NCBI GenBank assembly: GCA_020633415.1
Contig: JACKDQ010000017.1
Coordinates: 1-64,000 of the forward strand
Reading direction: 5' to 3'
DNA from: Deltaproteobacteria bacterium
GTDB taxonomy: Bacteria; Myxococcota_A; Polyangia; GCA-2747355
Length of the DNA: 64,000 nt
Shown: one piece after another, positions 42,004 to 50,549 of the stretch
Position numbering within the stretch: position 1 is the stretch's first letter
How the letters are laid out: each line of letters opens with the position of its first letter
Translations under genes and position numbers: made by a program
Notes under the pieces: generated by a model
Seen by the model: the letters and a program-made list of their open reading frames with translations, nothing else
Told to the model about the DNA's origin: nothing
Database searches by the model: none

Positions 42004-42606
42004 ATGTCGAAATTCTTGATGGTTGCCGTCGTCGCAGGGGCTCTCGGCTTTGCTTTGCCGGCGCGGGCCGAGACGGAGTGCGGAACCCATACCTACAAGG
42101 TCGCCTCCGACATCTACCAGCAGCTCGACAAGGTGCTCAAGAGTGCGGGCTGTGCCTCGATGCCGCAGTGCGCGACGGTGGCGAAGGTCAACACCGTGGT
42201 AAAGAACATGGTGAAGTTTTGGAACTGGGCGGCGCAGAATTCCTGGGCCAAGATCGGTCCGCGTCGACTCGATTTCAACACGGCTTTGACGGGTCGCATC
42301 GTCAGCACCGGTGGCCGCCTGTTTGTGTCGGCCCATCCCGCGATCAAAGACACCGTAAAGATCACGATTCAGGAAATCGATGGCAAGGGTAAGACCGGTG
42401 TGGCGATCTGCAAGACAGCTCGCGGCGGCAAGGTGATCAAGGTTGCCAACGTGATGTTCAATCCCAATGACAAGGCCAAGGGAAACAAGCGTGAGCGCAA
42501 GGAAGTGCTGGTCAACGGTGCGAGGAGCCACGTGATCAGTGTGCACTTCGATGGCAAGTCGGTCGGCAATACGCTGCAGTACACGCTGCACGCCGCGCCG
42601 CAGTAG
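42004..42606 (+). CDS. Secreted protein of unknown function
   Basis: The 200-residue protein has GGAGGAACGTTCA before the ATG and a signal peptide (KFLMVAVVAGALGFALPARA). Cysteines are present near the N-terminus of the mature chain (ECGTHTYKV, AGCASMPQCATVAK). The latter half is beta-rich (LFVSAHPAIKDTVKITIQEID, VISVHFDGKSVGNTLQYTLHAA). No family recognised. A large inverted repeat covers its stop codon. Confidence 0.72.
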   Translation: MSKFLMVAVVAGALGFALPARAETECGTHTYKVASDIYQQLDKVLKSAGCASMPQCATVAKVNTVVKNMVKFWNWAAQNSWAKIGPRRLDFNTALTGRIVSTGGRLFVSAHPAIKDTVKITIQEIDGKGKTGVAICKTARGGKVIKVANVMFNPNDKAKGNKRERKEVLVNGARSHVISVHFDGKSVGNTLQYTLHAAPQ

Positions 42607-42645
42607 CTGCACAGCACGATCTTCGCCGCACGATCTGTGCAGCTA
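42604..42645. terminator. Long inverted repeat at convergent gene ends
   Basis: A perfect 11-bp stem (TAGCTGCACAG 42604-42614 / CTGTGCAGCTA 42635-42645) encloses a 20-base loop and starts at the stop codon of the secreted protein gene. It has no T tract. Its location between two convergent genes makes it a candidate bidirectional transcript end. Confidence 0.5.
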
Positions 42646-42659
42646 GTGGCGGTCGGCGT

Positions 42660-43430
42660 TCAGCGCGCGCAACAGAGCGCGCGGCCGACTAGGGAACTTG
42701 CTGGTAGCGTTGCCCAGGCGGCCTGCGTTGAGGCACTGTTGCTGCCGATACGCGAGCACGCGATGGCTGTGGTGATACCGACGTACGCATAGTCGGAGCT
42801 ATCCTTGGATTGTCCGGTGCTGCAGGCCCAGGAGACGACCGCGGTTGTCGGTGCCGGGTCGACGCCGCAGGTGCTGCATGTATTGCTATCGTCGAGCGCC
42901 ACGGGCGATAACGGTCCGTTGCGCACGCAGCCGGCGATCCAGGCGTTGGGCCAATTGGGCGCGATGTTGCTGCTGCGATTGCGGTACTGCTGAGCCGTGC
43001 ACAGCTGCCAGCTTTGAGCGCACAGTCCGGCCGCGTTGCATTGGCTCACAGATCGACTACCTGTGCAGACGACGGCGCCGAAGACGTCAAGATTGGACGG
43101 AAGCCGCGTCGCCCCTGCGGCGCAGGCCGTCGCCGGGTTGGCATCGGAGCGCTGCTGGTCGGCAGGCGAGATCACATCAGTCGGCGCAAAGTCGATCGGC
43201 GTACCGTCGGGGACTGCGTCGAACGACTGCCGTAGATCGCCGCGCGCGCCGTCCTGGTTTGCGGGCCCATCCGCTGGTCGCGCGTCGCCGATGATGCTCG
43301 CCTCGGCGAGGGCGCTGTCTTTGCCGCTCTCGCTCGAGCGAAACGGCCAGACCAGGTGGCAAGCGCTGATCGTCAACACCAGGGTTATGCCGGCCCTACC
43401 CAACATGCCGCATGATCGCTCGGCAGCCAT
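42660..43430 (-). CDS. Cysteine-rich lipoprotein of unknown function
   Basis: The 256-residue protein has lipobox ISAC (Cys24) after a hydrophobic LGRAGITLVLT, followed by an Asp/Ala-rich linker. The C-terminal domain has about a dozen cysteines (FGAVVCTGSRSVSQCNAAGLCAQSWQLC, CSTCGVDPAP, WACSTGQ, ALCCAR), consistent with a disulfide-stabilised surface domain. The pattern resembles repeated motifs in other myxobacterial lipoproteins. ATG 43430 or 43406 could be the start. The gene is convergent with the secreted protein gene. Confidence 0.72.
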   Translation of the reverse strand: MAAERSCGMLGRAGITLVLTISACHLVWPFRSSESGKDSALAEASIIGDARPADGPANQDGARGDLRQSFDAVPDGTPIDFAPTDVISPADQQRSDANPATACAAGATRLPSNLDVFGAVVCTGSRSVSQCNAAGLCAQSWQLCTAQQYRNRSSNIAPNWPNAWIAGCVRNGPLSPVALDDSNTCSTCGVDPAPTTAVVSWACSTGQSKDSSDYAYVGITTAIACSRIGSNSASTQAAWATLPASSLVGRALCCAR

Positions 43431-43495
43431 TGACCGGGCAAGGGTGAGCTTCCGAGCCGCTCGAGGTAGTCGGGTAGGGACCGTGGGCTTGGCCG

Positions 43496-45070
43496 CTAGT
43501 CGACGCGTTCGAGGCGGCGGATACCACGCCGATCGAAGACAACCCGTACGCGGTAGAGTGTGCGGCTTGGCACGGCCTTCCGTTCAGCGGTCAGCACAAC
43601 TATCACATTGGTATGGTAGACCTTCGGTAGCTCGCGCTGCGAGACGCGGTTGCTGGCGGCGTCGTAGACGGCCACCATTGAGCGCGCGTCATCGGTGCGC
43701 GTGAGGAACTCGGAGAAGTCAAAGCGCAGAATATCGCTGAGCTCGAAGTGCTCGCTGTGCAGGCGTTGCACCACGGCGTCACGGTGGATGCGGATCTGCT
43801 TTTCGTACTTGAGGATCGTTTCGGGTTTGCTATCGGCTTCGATGCTGCTGGTGTCGTCGGTCCGGCGCAGTTCGCGAACGTCGTGGGGTAAGTCTTCGCT
43901 GCGGATATGACAGACGGCTTCGCGACAGCGGCCGATATGTTGTCCGCCGATCGGATCGATGATGCGCACGCTGTAGTCGGCGAGCCAGCGCGTCATTCGC
44001 CGGGAAAAGTAGCTCTTGAGCGCGTCCTTGATGCGATCCTTCATCATGTAGCTGATCACCGCTGCGACGATGAACCCCGAGCTGTTGATGCCAAACCAGC
44101 GCGTGTAGCCGACCGTTGATAGAACGGCAAAGGCCATCGCCACGCCTGCCGCAATGGCTGCCGCCAGCTGAACCCACCCTTTGTCGCCGCGGACGCGCTC
44201 GATCTCCAACCAAAGTGCTGAGGTGACGAACTTCTTCAGTCGACCACGACGATAGACAAAGTACTCGTTGTTGCGATCGTCATCGTCGACCAGCGAGCCG
44301 TAGCCCGCTGCCTTGCGATGGCCTCGCTCTTGGAGCAGACCATCACAGGCCGCGCGGCGCACCGGTTCGAGTTCCGCTCGGTTGCGGCTCGAGTCGATGG
44401 CAGCGACCAGCTCGGCGAGCCCATACTCAACGGCGAGGCTGATAAACTCGTCGACGTTGAGATAGGTATCGGCCACCCTGCGCGCGAGCACGCCGTCGAC
44501 CAGGCGGGCGCGGAACTCGCGGAAGCGCGTGAGTACATTGCCGATGTCGCTGTGAAAGCGCTCAGATATCGACTGGATGTCGAGCAGGGCCCGATCGCGC
44601 CGCCCTTCGCGCACTCTTTGGCAGAGGTTCCAAAGCGTGTTCCTTACATTGGCCCGTACCACACAGCCGAACATCTTCAGTTCGACAACCAGGTGCTCCC
44701 GTGCGTTTTCATCGCTGGGGTTGCGCCGGCATCGGCCGAGCAGCTCTCGCAGGTCTCCCAAAACCGTATCGTCATCGCCCTTGAGCACGTCTAACGCCAG
44801 GTTTGGTGTCTTGAACCGGATATGGGCCTGGACATCGCGATAGAAGCGGTCGCTCGGGTAGGATTGGCTGTCGATGCCTAAGCTAGAGGGGATAAAGAAG
44901 AAGCTCTCCACCCGGTAGTCCACGCCGGATTGATCGGCACGGGCGTAGTCAACCTTGAGCTCGATTCGGTGGCTGTCGTGAAGGGCGAAGCGGCTCTCGA
45001 TCAGATCGCCGTCGTCGCCGCCTCGTACCGCCTCGCTTGCTGCGATCAGTTCGGTTGTTGTTGGCGCCAT
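43496..45070 (-). CDS. Large membrane-associated protein of unknown function
   Basis: The 524-residue protein has a mostly soluble N-terminal region (1-280) with an Asp/Arg-rich pattern. Two hydrophobic helices follow (around residues 305-345, LAAAIAAGVAMAFAVLSTVGY and SGFIVAAVISYMM). A C-terminal cytoplasmic part has SDILRFDFSEFL and a final RRIRRLE region. No domain is recognised. ATG 45070 is chosen; a GTG at 45094 is possible. Its 5' end lies 30 bp from the REP pair at 45100. Confidence 0.65.
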   Translation of the reverse strand: MAPTTTELIAASEAVRGGDDGDLIESRFALHDSHRIELKVDYARADQSGVDYRVESFFFIPSSLGIDSQSYPSDRFYRDVQAHIRFKTPNLALDVLKGDDDTVLGDLRELLGRCRRNPSDENAREHLVVELKMFGCVVRANVRNTLWNLCQRVREGRRDRALLDIQSISERFHSDIGNVLTRFREFRARLVDGVLARRVADTYLNVDEFISLAVEYGLAELVAAIDSSRNRAELEPVRRAACDGLLQERGHRKAAGYGSLVDDDDRNNEYFVYRRGRLKKFVTSALWLEIERVRGDKGWVQLAAAIAAGVAMAFAVLSTVGYTRWFGINSSGFIVAAVISYMMKDRIKDALKSYFSRRMTRWLADYSVRIIDPIGGQHIGRCREAVCHIRSEDLPHDVRELRRTDDTSSIEADSKPETILKYEKQIRIHRDAVVQRLHSEHFELSDILRFDFSEFLTRTDDARSMVAVYDAASNRVSQRELPKVYHTNVIVVLTAERKAVPSRTLYRVRVVFDRRGIRRLERVD

Positions 45071-45442
45071 CGTTTTGACCCAAAGTAGTAACACGACATG
45101 GGGACGTTGATTAACTTACTTAACTTCTTTTCGAGCCTCTCCGGCGTTCCGCAGGTCTTGCCGAGTTAGTCAATCGACGGTCCCTTGGTAGCCAGGTGTT
45201 TCCGAAGCGGCTAGGTGTCGGTTTGGTTAAGTTAGTTAATCAACGTCCCCCCGGCCTGTCTCGAGCTGCGTTGGCGTCTGCGTCCGTCGATTCGTTTTCA
45301 CTCCGACGTCCATCGCGCCGCTTGCCCGCAAGGACAGCGCTTGATTGTTGTCGCCATGTGCACTAAGCCTGATGGGCCAGGCCAGTGTCGGCCAACATCG
45401 GCCCTGCGGCCGTCTTCGAAAGAGCAAAAGGCGAAAAAAGAC
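45071..45442. other. Intergenic region with a REP pair (MITE)
   Basis: The left half is occupied by the 151-bp inverted-repeat element described separately. The right half holds the presumed promoter of the aldo/keto reductase and nothing else visible. Confidence 0.5.
45100..45250. repeat. REP/BIME-like element with 25-bp terminal inverted repeats
   Basis: The left end (45100-45124) and the inverted right end (45226-45250) are identical except at one base; both begin GGGGACGTTGATTAACT. A third degenerate copy lies inside (45163-45185, inverted). There is no reading frame, so this is a non-autonomous MITE/BIME mobilised by a RAYT enzyme, and the same family as 37419 and 38564. Confidence 0.8.
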
Positions 45443-46396
45443 ATGAAACAGGTTGATTTGGGTACCCAGGGACTTCGCGTGCCGACGATCGGCTTGGGCT
45501 GCATGGGCATGTCGGATTTCTACGGCTCGTCTTCAGAGGCACAAAACCTGTCAGTGCTCGATCGAGCGGCAGAAATCGGTTGCACGTTCTGGGATACGGC
45601 GGACATGTACGGTCCGTTTACCAACGAGCGCTTGTTGGCGAAAGCCCTCAAAGGGCGCCGCGACCGAATCACCTTGGCGACCAAGTTCGGCGTGTGTCGG
45701 GGCGAAGATGGCAGCTGGCAAGGACTCAGGGGAGACGCCGCGTATGTCAAGACCTGCTGCGATGCGTCGCTCAAGCGTCTCGGCACCGATTACATCGACC
45801 TTTATTACCAGCATCGGGTGGATCCTGAGACGCCGATCGAGGAGACGGTTGGGGCGATGGCGGACTTGGTCAAGGCGGGGAAGGTTCGCTTCATTGGCCT
45901 ATCCGAGGCGGATCCGGAAACGATCGTTCGCGCTCACGCCGTCCACCCGCTTAGCGCGTTGCAGACCGAGTACTCCTTGTGGTCGCGCGAGGTCGAATCC
46001 GAGATCTTGCCGACCTTGCAGCGGCTCAAGATCGGTTTTGTCGCCTATAGTCCGCTGGGTAGAGGGTTTCTATCTGGGGCAATTCGCTCGCGCAGCGATC
46101 TGAAAGCCGGAGACTGGAGGCTGGAAAATCCGCGATTTTCCGATGAGGCCTTCGCCAATAACATTCGCCTGGCCGATCTGGTCGGTGAAGTTGCCCAGGC
46201 GCTCGATGTTAGCGCGGCCCAAGTTGCCTTGGCCTGGCTGCGCTCGCGTGATCTGCCGATTGCCGCGATACCAGGTACACGGCGAATTGAGCGTCTGGAA
46301 GAAAACTGGGCCTCACAAGACATCGTGTTGCCTGCAGAACACGTGGATCGCCTTGAAGCGCTGATCGCGCAGGGCGTCGTCGGCGATCGCTACTAG
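45443..46396 (+). CDS. Aldo/keto reductase
   Basis: The 317-residue protein has a TIM-barrel NADPH-dependent oxidoreductase layout: LGCMGMSDFYG, the catalytic tetrad with Asp and Tyr in FWDTADMYGPF, Lys in ATKFGV and His in YYQHRVDPETPIEETVGAM, then FIGLSEADPETI and the cofactor-binding end IAAIPGTRRIERLEEN. It belongs to the yeast-AAD/YakC type. The start at MKQVDLG is chosen, following AAAAAAGACATG. Substrate unknown. It stands alone after the REP element. Confidence 0.92.
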   Translation: MKQVDLGTQGLRVPTIGLGCMGMSDFYGSSSEAQNLSVLDRAAEIGCTFWDTADMYGPFTNERLLAKALKGRRDRITLATKFGVCRGEDGSWQGLRGDAAYVKTCCDASLKRLGTDYIDLYYQHRVDPETPIEETVGAMADLVKAGKVRFIGLSEADPETIVRAHAVHPLSALQTEYSLWSREVESEILPTLQRLKIGFVAYSPLGRGFLSGAIRSRSDLKAGDWRLENPRFSDEAFANNIRLADLVGEVAQALDVSAAQVALAWLRSRDLPIAAIPGTRRIERLEENWASQDIVLPAEHVDRLEALIAQGVVGDRY

Positions 46397-46570
46397 GACG
46401 GCGGAAACGGCCCGCCCCGACCGTGATCGATATCAGTCTTGCGGGGCGCGCCTGGTTTCTGGTGGTCTGCACTAGCCACCAGCTGCGGCAAGACGGGTTG
46501 CTCTGCTGGTTGCAGACAACTGATTTCCAAGAGTTAGCGATGGCGCGACGGTTGCATCCGTCGCAGACGC

Positions 46571-47251
46571 ATGAACCGTTTCGCGGCCCTTGCCCTGCGT
46601 GGCATTGTTCTTGTCAGTCTGTTTGCGCTGCCCGCTCCGGCGACGGGCATCGGCGGCGACCCCGCGACCTCCGCGCTGATCGAGGCCACCGGTGTTCCGG
46701 AAATCCCGCGCTACATCAAGTTTCACGAGCTTGATCCGGATGACCGCACGCGGGTGTTACTCGCGCCAACATTACAGCGCGGGATGCGTGGTCGGCCGAT
46801 CGTACTGCGTCGTGGCGTGCCCTATCTTTACGCCGTCGCTGTTGACGGGACCTTTCTCGTGGCAGAGCGCGACCGCTGCGGCAAGCACAGTTGTGGTCAT
46901 CCCCAGCTTACCGGGGCTCTGCCGGCGCGGATCTCTGGCGAGATGCACTACGATGCGCGTACCGACCACTTCGTGCTCGACAACGATTCGGGACGCTACG
47001 GGTTTCAGCTGACGCGGCGACGCGCCCAGCTGTATGCCGCGCTCGCCCTGCTGCGGCACTACGGTGTCCGTTTTGCCGGTGGCGGCGCGGTGCGCGTCGT
47101 TGCCAAATGGATCAAACCGTGGGACTCGCCAGAGATGCGGCGCTGGGATCGTATCCGTCCTTTCCTCAAAGGATGCCCCGCCGATTTCGATGCTGCCGAA
47201 TGGCGTCGCCGCTTTGTTCAGCGAATGGGGTTTGCCGTCCCGCGCGCATGA
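46571..47251 (+). CDS. Secreted protein of unknown function
   Basis: The 226-residue protein has a signal peptide (ALRGIVLVSLFALPAPATG). Motifs in the mature part include EIPRYIKFHELDPDDRTRVLLAP, AVDGTFLVAERDRCGKHSCGHPQL (two cysteines) and a basic amphipathic end. I do not recognise a family. It ends 208 bp before a strong terminator. Confidence 0.7.
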   Translation: MNRFAALALRGIVLVSLFALPAPATGIGGDPATSALIEATGVPEIPRYIKFHELDPDDRTRVLLAPTLQRGMRGRPIVLRRGVPYLYAVAVDGTFLVAERDRCGKHSCGHPQLTGALPARISGEMHYDARTDHFVLDNDSGRYGFQLTRRRAQLYAALALLRHYGVRFAGGGAVRVVAKWIKPWDSPEMRRWDRIRPFLKGCPADFDAAEWRRRFVQRMGFAVPRA

Positions 47252-47458
47252 GCGCCTGGCGACGCTGCCGTCATCTGAGCTATCGTTTTTATTCCCCCAA
47301 AATCACCGCTCATCTGTCCGCTTTGGAAACGCGGAACGGCTCATTTTTTTGAGCAGCTGTTTTCATTCCAGAAACGGAGATGCTCGGCGTATCCGACAGC
47401 GCTTGTTTTTGCGGGAGTGTCCTGGCGCAAGGTGTTGTTCGGCTCTCACTACTGGTGC

Positions 47459-47480
47459 CCGAGCGTTGTTCGGTTTTTTT
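47459..47480 (+). terminator. Rho-independent terminator
   Basis: A 6-bp stem CCGAGC/GTTCGG (one G:U pair) with loop GTT (47465-47467) is followed by seven Ts (47474-47480). It ends the transcript of the secreted protein gene at 46571 before the next lipoprotein gene. Confidence 0.75.
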
Positions 47481-47531
47481 GCGCTCGCTCGCCTTGTTTG
47501 GCCGTTGCGGCATCTGCTAGCTTCCGTCGCT

Positions 47532-48686
47532 ATGACTGACAAACATCTTAGACATACCCTAGTTACGATGATGGTCGCGATTGGGTGGATCAGTATCGCT
47601 GCCTGTTCCTCTGATTCGGCCTCGAACGGCGACAGTGGTAGCTCGCTGGACGTGGCTAGCTTAGCGGATGGCGGGACTACGACTGACGCTGCAATGACCG
47701 ACGCAGGCACGACCGACGCACGCACCACCGACGCAAGTCCCACCGACGCAAGCACCACCGACGCAAGTACCACCGATGCAAGTACCACCGATGCAAGTAG
47801 CACCGATGGCGGCAGCGCATGCGAGGTCGTGACGGTCGTTAACAACGGATTGGCGGTGGGGTTGACGTCGGCCTATGACATGCCTGCCAAGACAGCAGAG
47901 GCGCTGAGCTACAGCACCTGTGGACAAAAGCTGACGTTCTCGGCCTCAAAGAACCCGGCGGACACCGTGGTCAAGCTCAGTCCGACGGGCGGCGCTACTC
48001 AGCTCTTCGGGATCTGGGCGAGCGACACCAGCGGTCATCAAACCTCCGCTGAGACCTACGCGCTCATTCAGACACAGACCGGGCCGGCCTGTGCGCCCGT
48101 CGCTATCGCCTACAGTGGTTTGGTCGTCGATGTCAGCCATGGCCCGGTTGAGCTGCCTGCGGCGGTAATCGACGCCGGCAGTAGCACACGGGCGGGGTGC
48201 CCGGGTGCGAGCAGTCCGCTCAAACTCAGCATCGGTATTTCCGGTGGCACCCTGGCGAACTCGATCAGCTTGTCCGACAAGAGTTCGGCAACGACGCTGG
48301 TGACGCTCGAGGTGAGCGACGGCGTGAATTCGACGCGCGTCGAAACCTACGTCTTGGTGCAAGCCAACGTCACGCCGAAAACTCCCGGCGCCTGCGCGCC
48401 TGCGCCAGTGGCGATGAACGGTCTCGCGGTAGGGCTGCCGCCGAGCGGTGCCGCGGGGATTCCTGTCCGCTCCTTCGAGCGCGGTAGCGTTGATCGATGT
48501 AGCGCGGGTGGACTGGTCCGAGCGATGAGGCGCGCTGGAGACACCACGCCGGTGGATTTTAGCGCCGACACGATCAAGGTGAGCTGCAAGGACTCGGGCA
48601 CTCAGATCATCGAGTACCACATTCGCGACAACAACAGCGCGACGACCTACGTCGAGAGCTACGCGCTGGTTCAGGGCTGTCCGTGA
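47532..48686 (+). CDS. Lipoprotein with TDAS tandem linker and three ~95-residue repeats
   Basis: The 384-residue protein has a signal peptide with lipobox IAAC. A low-complexity spacer follows, containing about five exact TTDAS repeats (15-bp DNA units, ~47691-47808). Three homologous domains of about 95 residues then follow, each opening with a Cys and a variant of V-NGLAVGL and ending in a variant of ESYALVQ. Each domain carries one or two more cysteines. The layout resembles surface-exposed repetitive adhesin-like proteins. No family name is recognised. Confidence 0.75.
   Translation: MTDKHLRHTLVTMMVAIGWISIAACSSDSASNGDSGSSLDVASLADGGTTTDAAMTDAGTTDARTTDASPTDASTTDASTTDASTTDASSTDGGSACEVVTVVNNGLAVGLTSAYDMPAKTAEALSYSTCGQKLTFSASKNPADTVVKLSPTGGATQLFGIWASDTSGHQTSAETYALIQTQTGPACAPVAIAYSGLVVDVSHGPVELPAAVIDAGSSTRAGCPGASSPLKLSIGISGGTLANSISLSDKSSATTLVTLEVSDGVNSTRVETYVLVQANVTPKTPGACAPAPVAMNGLAVGLPPSGAAGIPVRSFERGSVDRCSAGGLVRAMRRAGDTTPVDFSADTIKVSCKDSGTQIIEYHIRDNNSATTYVESYALVQGCP
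47691..47808. repeat. 15-bp tandem repeats encoding TTDAS
   Basis: The units GACGCAAGYACCACC are repeated about five times with minor variation within the lipoprotein linker. In-frame loss or gain of units would change only the spacer length. Confidence 0.8.
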
Positions 48687-48770
48687 ACAGCACCCGCCGC
48701 CACCTGGGCGATGTTTGCTCTAGCGCGATCAGCGGCGAGCCGATGACCTGCAGCGTTGGCGTAGTTCGGA

Positions 48771-50108
48771 TTAACTTTCGGTTTGGGCGCTGCGCTGCGA
48801 TTGTGGACGGCGGCGCCGGCGGCGTCGGGGCGGTTGTTGTGCGCTAGGCGCATCCGATCTTGTCGTGCGGCGTGGACGCTCGCTCCGCGGAGCGGGGGTG
48901 GGTATGCGCGGAGGGTCGGTGTGTGGTGCGATAGGCTCCGTCGGCGGTGCGGTTGGCAGCTTGCCTTCTGCAAGGCGGACGATGTCTCTGCCGATACGGC
49001 GCTCGATAGCGCGTAGGCTGGCGCGATCGGCGGAGGTGACGAAGGTGTAGCCCTGACCGCTGCGCTCGGCGCGGCCAGTGCGGCCGATGCGATGGGTATA
49101 CGCATCAGCAGTGTTGGGCACGTCGTAGTTGATCACTTGGCCAACGCCTGCGACGTCAATGCCACGCGCCGCAATGTCGGTAGCGACCAACACGTCGAAC
49201 TCTTGTTGGCGAAAGCCATCCATTGCCCGTTGGCGCTGGTTTTGCGACATGTTGCCCTGCAGGGCGACTGCGCGGTGTCCAAAGTGACAAAGTTTGAGTG
49301 CCAGGCGCTTTGCGCGATGCTTTGTTCGGGCGAATACGATCGCTGAACTTGGTCCGCTGGCGGCCAACAGCCGGTGGAGTAGATCGAGCTTCTGCCCCTC
49401 TTCGACTTCGAACACGCCGTGCTCGATCGTTTCCGCCGGCCGCTGGGGCGCGCACTCCACCACGACCGCCTCGCGTAGATAACGCTGAGCGAGCTGACGA
49501 ATCTCGTCGGGCATGGTCGCCGAAAATAGCAGGCTTTGGCGGTTGCGCGGCAACAAGTTGAGGATCCGGCGCAGGTCGGGCAAAAAGCCCATGTCGAACA
49601 TGTGATCGGCTTCATCGAGCACGAGCGTCTCGATCGCAGCGAGCGAGACGTGTCCTTGGCGCTGGAGGTCGAGCAATCGCCCCGGACAAGCGACGATGAT
49701 TTGTGCGCCCCGGCGTAGCGCTTCGATTTGCGCATGAGGCGAGACGCCGCCGATTAGCGTGGCCAGACGCACGTTGACGTGTTTGCCGAGTCGCGCGATC
49801 TCTTCGCTGATCTGTTGGGTCAGCTCGCGCGTCGGTGCGACGACGAGCCCCCGAGTGCGGCCTGGTTGACCGCGCTTTGCGATCAGGCGCTGTAGCATCG
49901 GCAGCGCGAACGCCGCCGTCTTGCCGGTGCCAGTTTGTGCCAAGCCAACGATGTCGCGGCCGGCAAGGGCATGGGGTATCGCTTTTTGCTGAATCGGACG
50001 GGGCGAGGCAAAGCCCGCCTCTTCGACAGCGCGTAGTAGTTGTGGGTCAAGTTCAAAGTCGGTGAAGCGGGTCAATTCCGCTGCGCCGTGCTGGCGCGTT
50101 TGGGTCAT
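48771..50108 (-). CDS. DEAD-box RNA helicase, RhlE-type
   Basis: The 445-residue helicase has an Q motif FASPRPIQQ, AQTGTGKT, VVAPTREL, VLDEADHMFDMGF, LFSATMP and VATDIAARGIDVAG, then THRIGRTGRA. A short Pro/Arg-rich basic C-terminal tail replaces the accessory RNA-binding domain of the helicase at 39907. It probably works in ribosome assembly or RNA decay. The start has no unusual feature. Confidence 0.95.
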   Translation of the reverse strand: MTQTRQHGAAELTRFTDFELDPQLLRAVEEAGFASPRPIQQKAIPHALAGRDIVGLAQTGTGKTAAFALPMLQRLIAKRGQPGRTRGLVVAPTRELTQQISEEIARLGKHVNVRLATLIGGVSPHAQIEALRRGAQIIVACPGRLLDLQRQGHVSLAAIETLVLDEADHMFDMGFLPDLRRILNLLPRNRQSLLFSATMPDEIRQLAQRYLREAVVVECAPQRPAETIEHGVFEVEEGQKLDLLHRLLAASGPSSAIVFARTKHRAKRLALKLCHFGHRAVALQGNMSQNQRQRAMDGFRQQEFDVLVATDIAARGIDVAGVGQVINYDVPNTADAYTHRIGRTGRAERSGQGYTFVTSADRASLRAIERRIGRDIVRLAEGKLPTAPPTEPIAPHTDPPRIPTPAPRSERPRRTTRSDAPSAQQPPRRRRRRRPQSQRSAQTES

Positions 50109-50549
50109 TAGCGAACTCGTATTTCATTTTCGCCCGGACACGGTCCGGCGAGGTCGGTATACCTATACAACAGTGAAAGGTAGGGGGTTTTGCTGCGGCG
50201 AGCGCGCCGGATAAAGCCGGCTGCCTGTTGTGCGCCGAGGTCGGGAGCCGTTAAGGGGCCGACATCTGTGATCAGCAATAGCACGCTCGTCGGCTGTTGT
50301 CCACGCTTGCACGCTCAACATTCGCTGCAGCCGCTCGATAATCACTGCCGTTCCAACGGCTTTGCGCATAGTGGCACGCCGCGATTTGGCGCGATGAGTT
50401 GGCAACGACGCACCTGTGCTGGCCCTGGCCCGTGTGGTGGGGGATCGATCCCAAGATTGCTGCTGACCGGGCCTCCCGCAGCGCAGTACGGTTTGTGCGG
50501 CAATGCGCTGACCCGATGACAGCGCGACGCTAACCTAGCGCCGACGCCG
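50109..50549. other. Intergenic region, nothing identified
   Basis: These ~440 bp between the helicase and the TerC gene on the same strand show no supported frame. No repeats or hairpins stand out. Promoter sequence for the helicase should lie at the left end of this region. Confidence 0.4.

Noticed and set aside
47340..47356. GCTCA...TGAGC hairpin with T-rich loop
   Set aside because: A better terminator (47459-47480) lies downstream, and this hairpin has its T run inside the loop.
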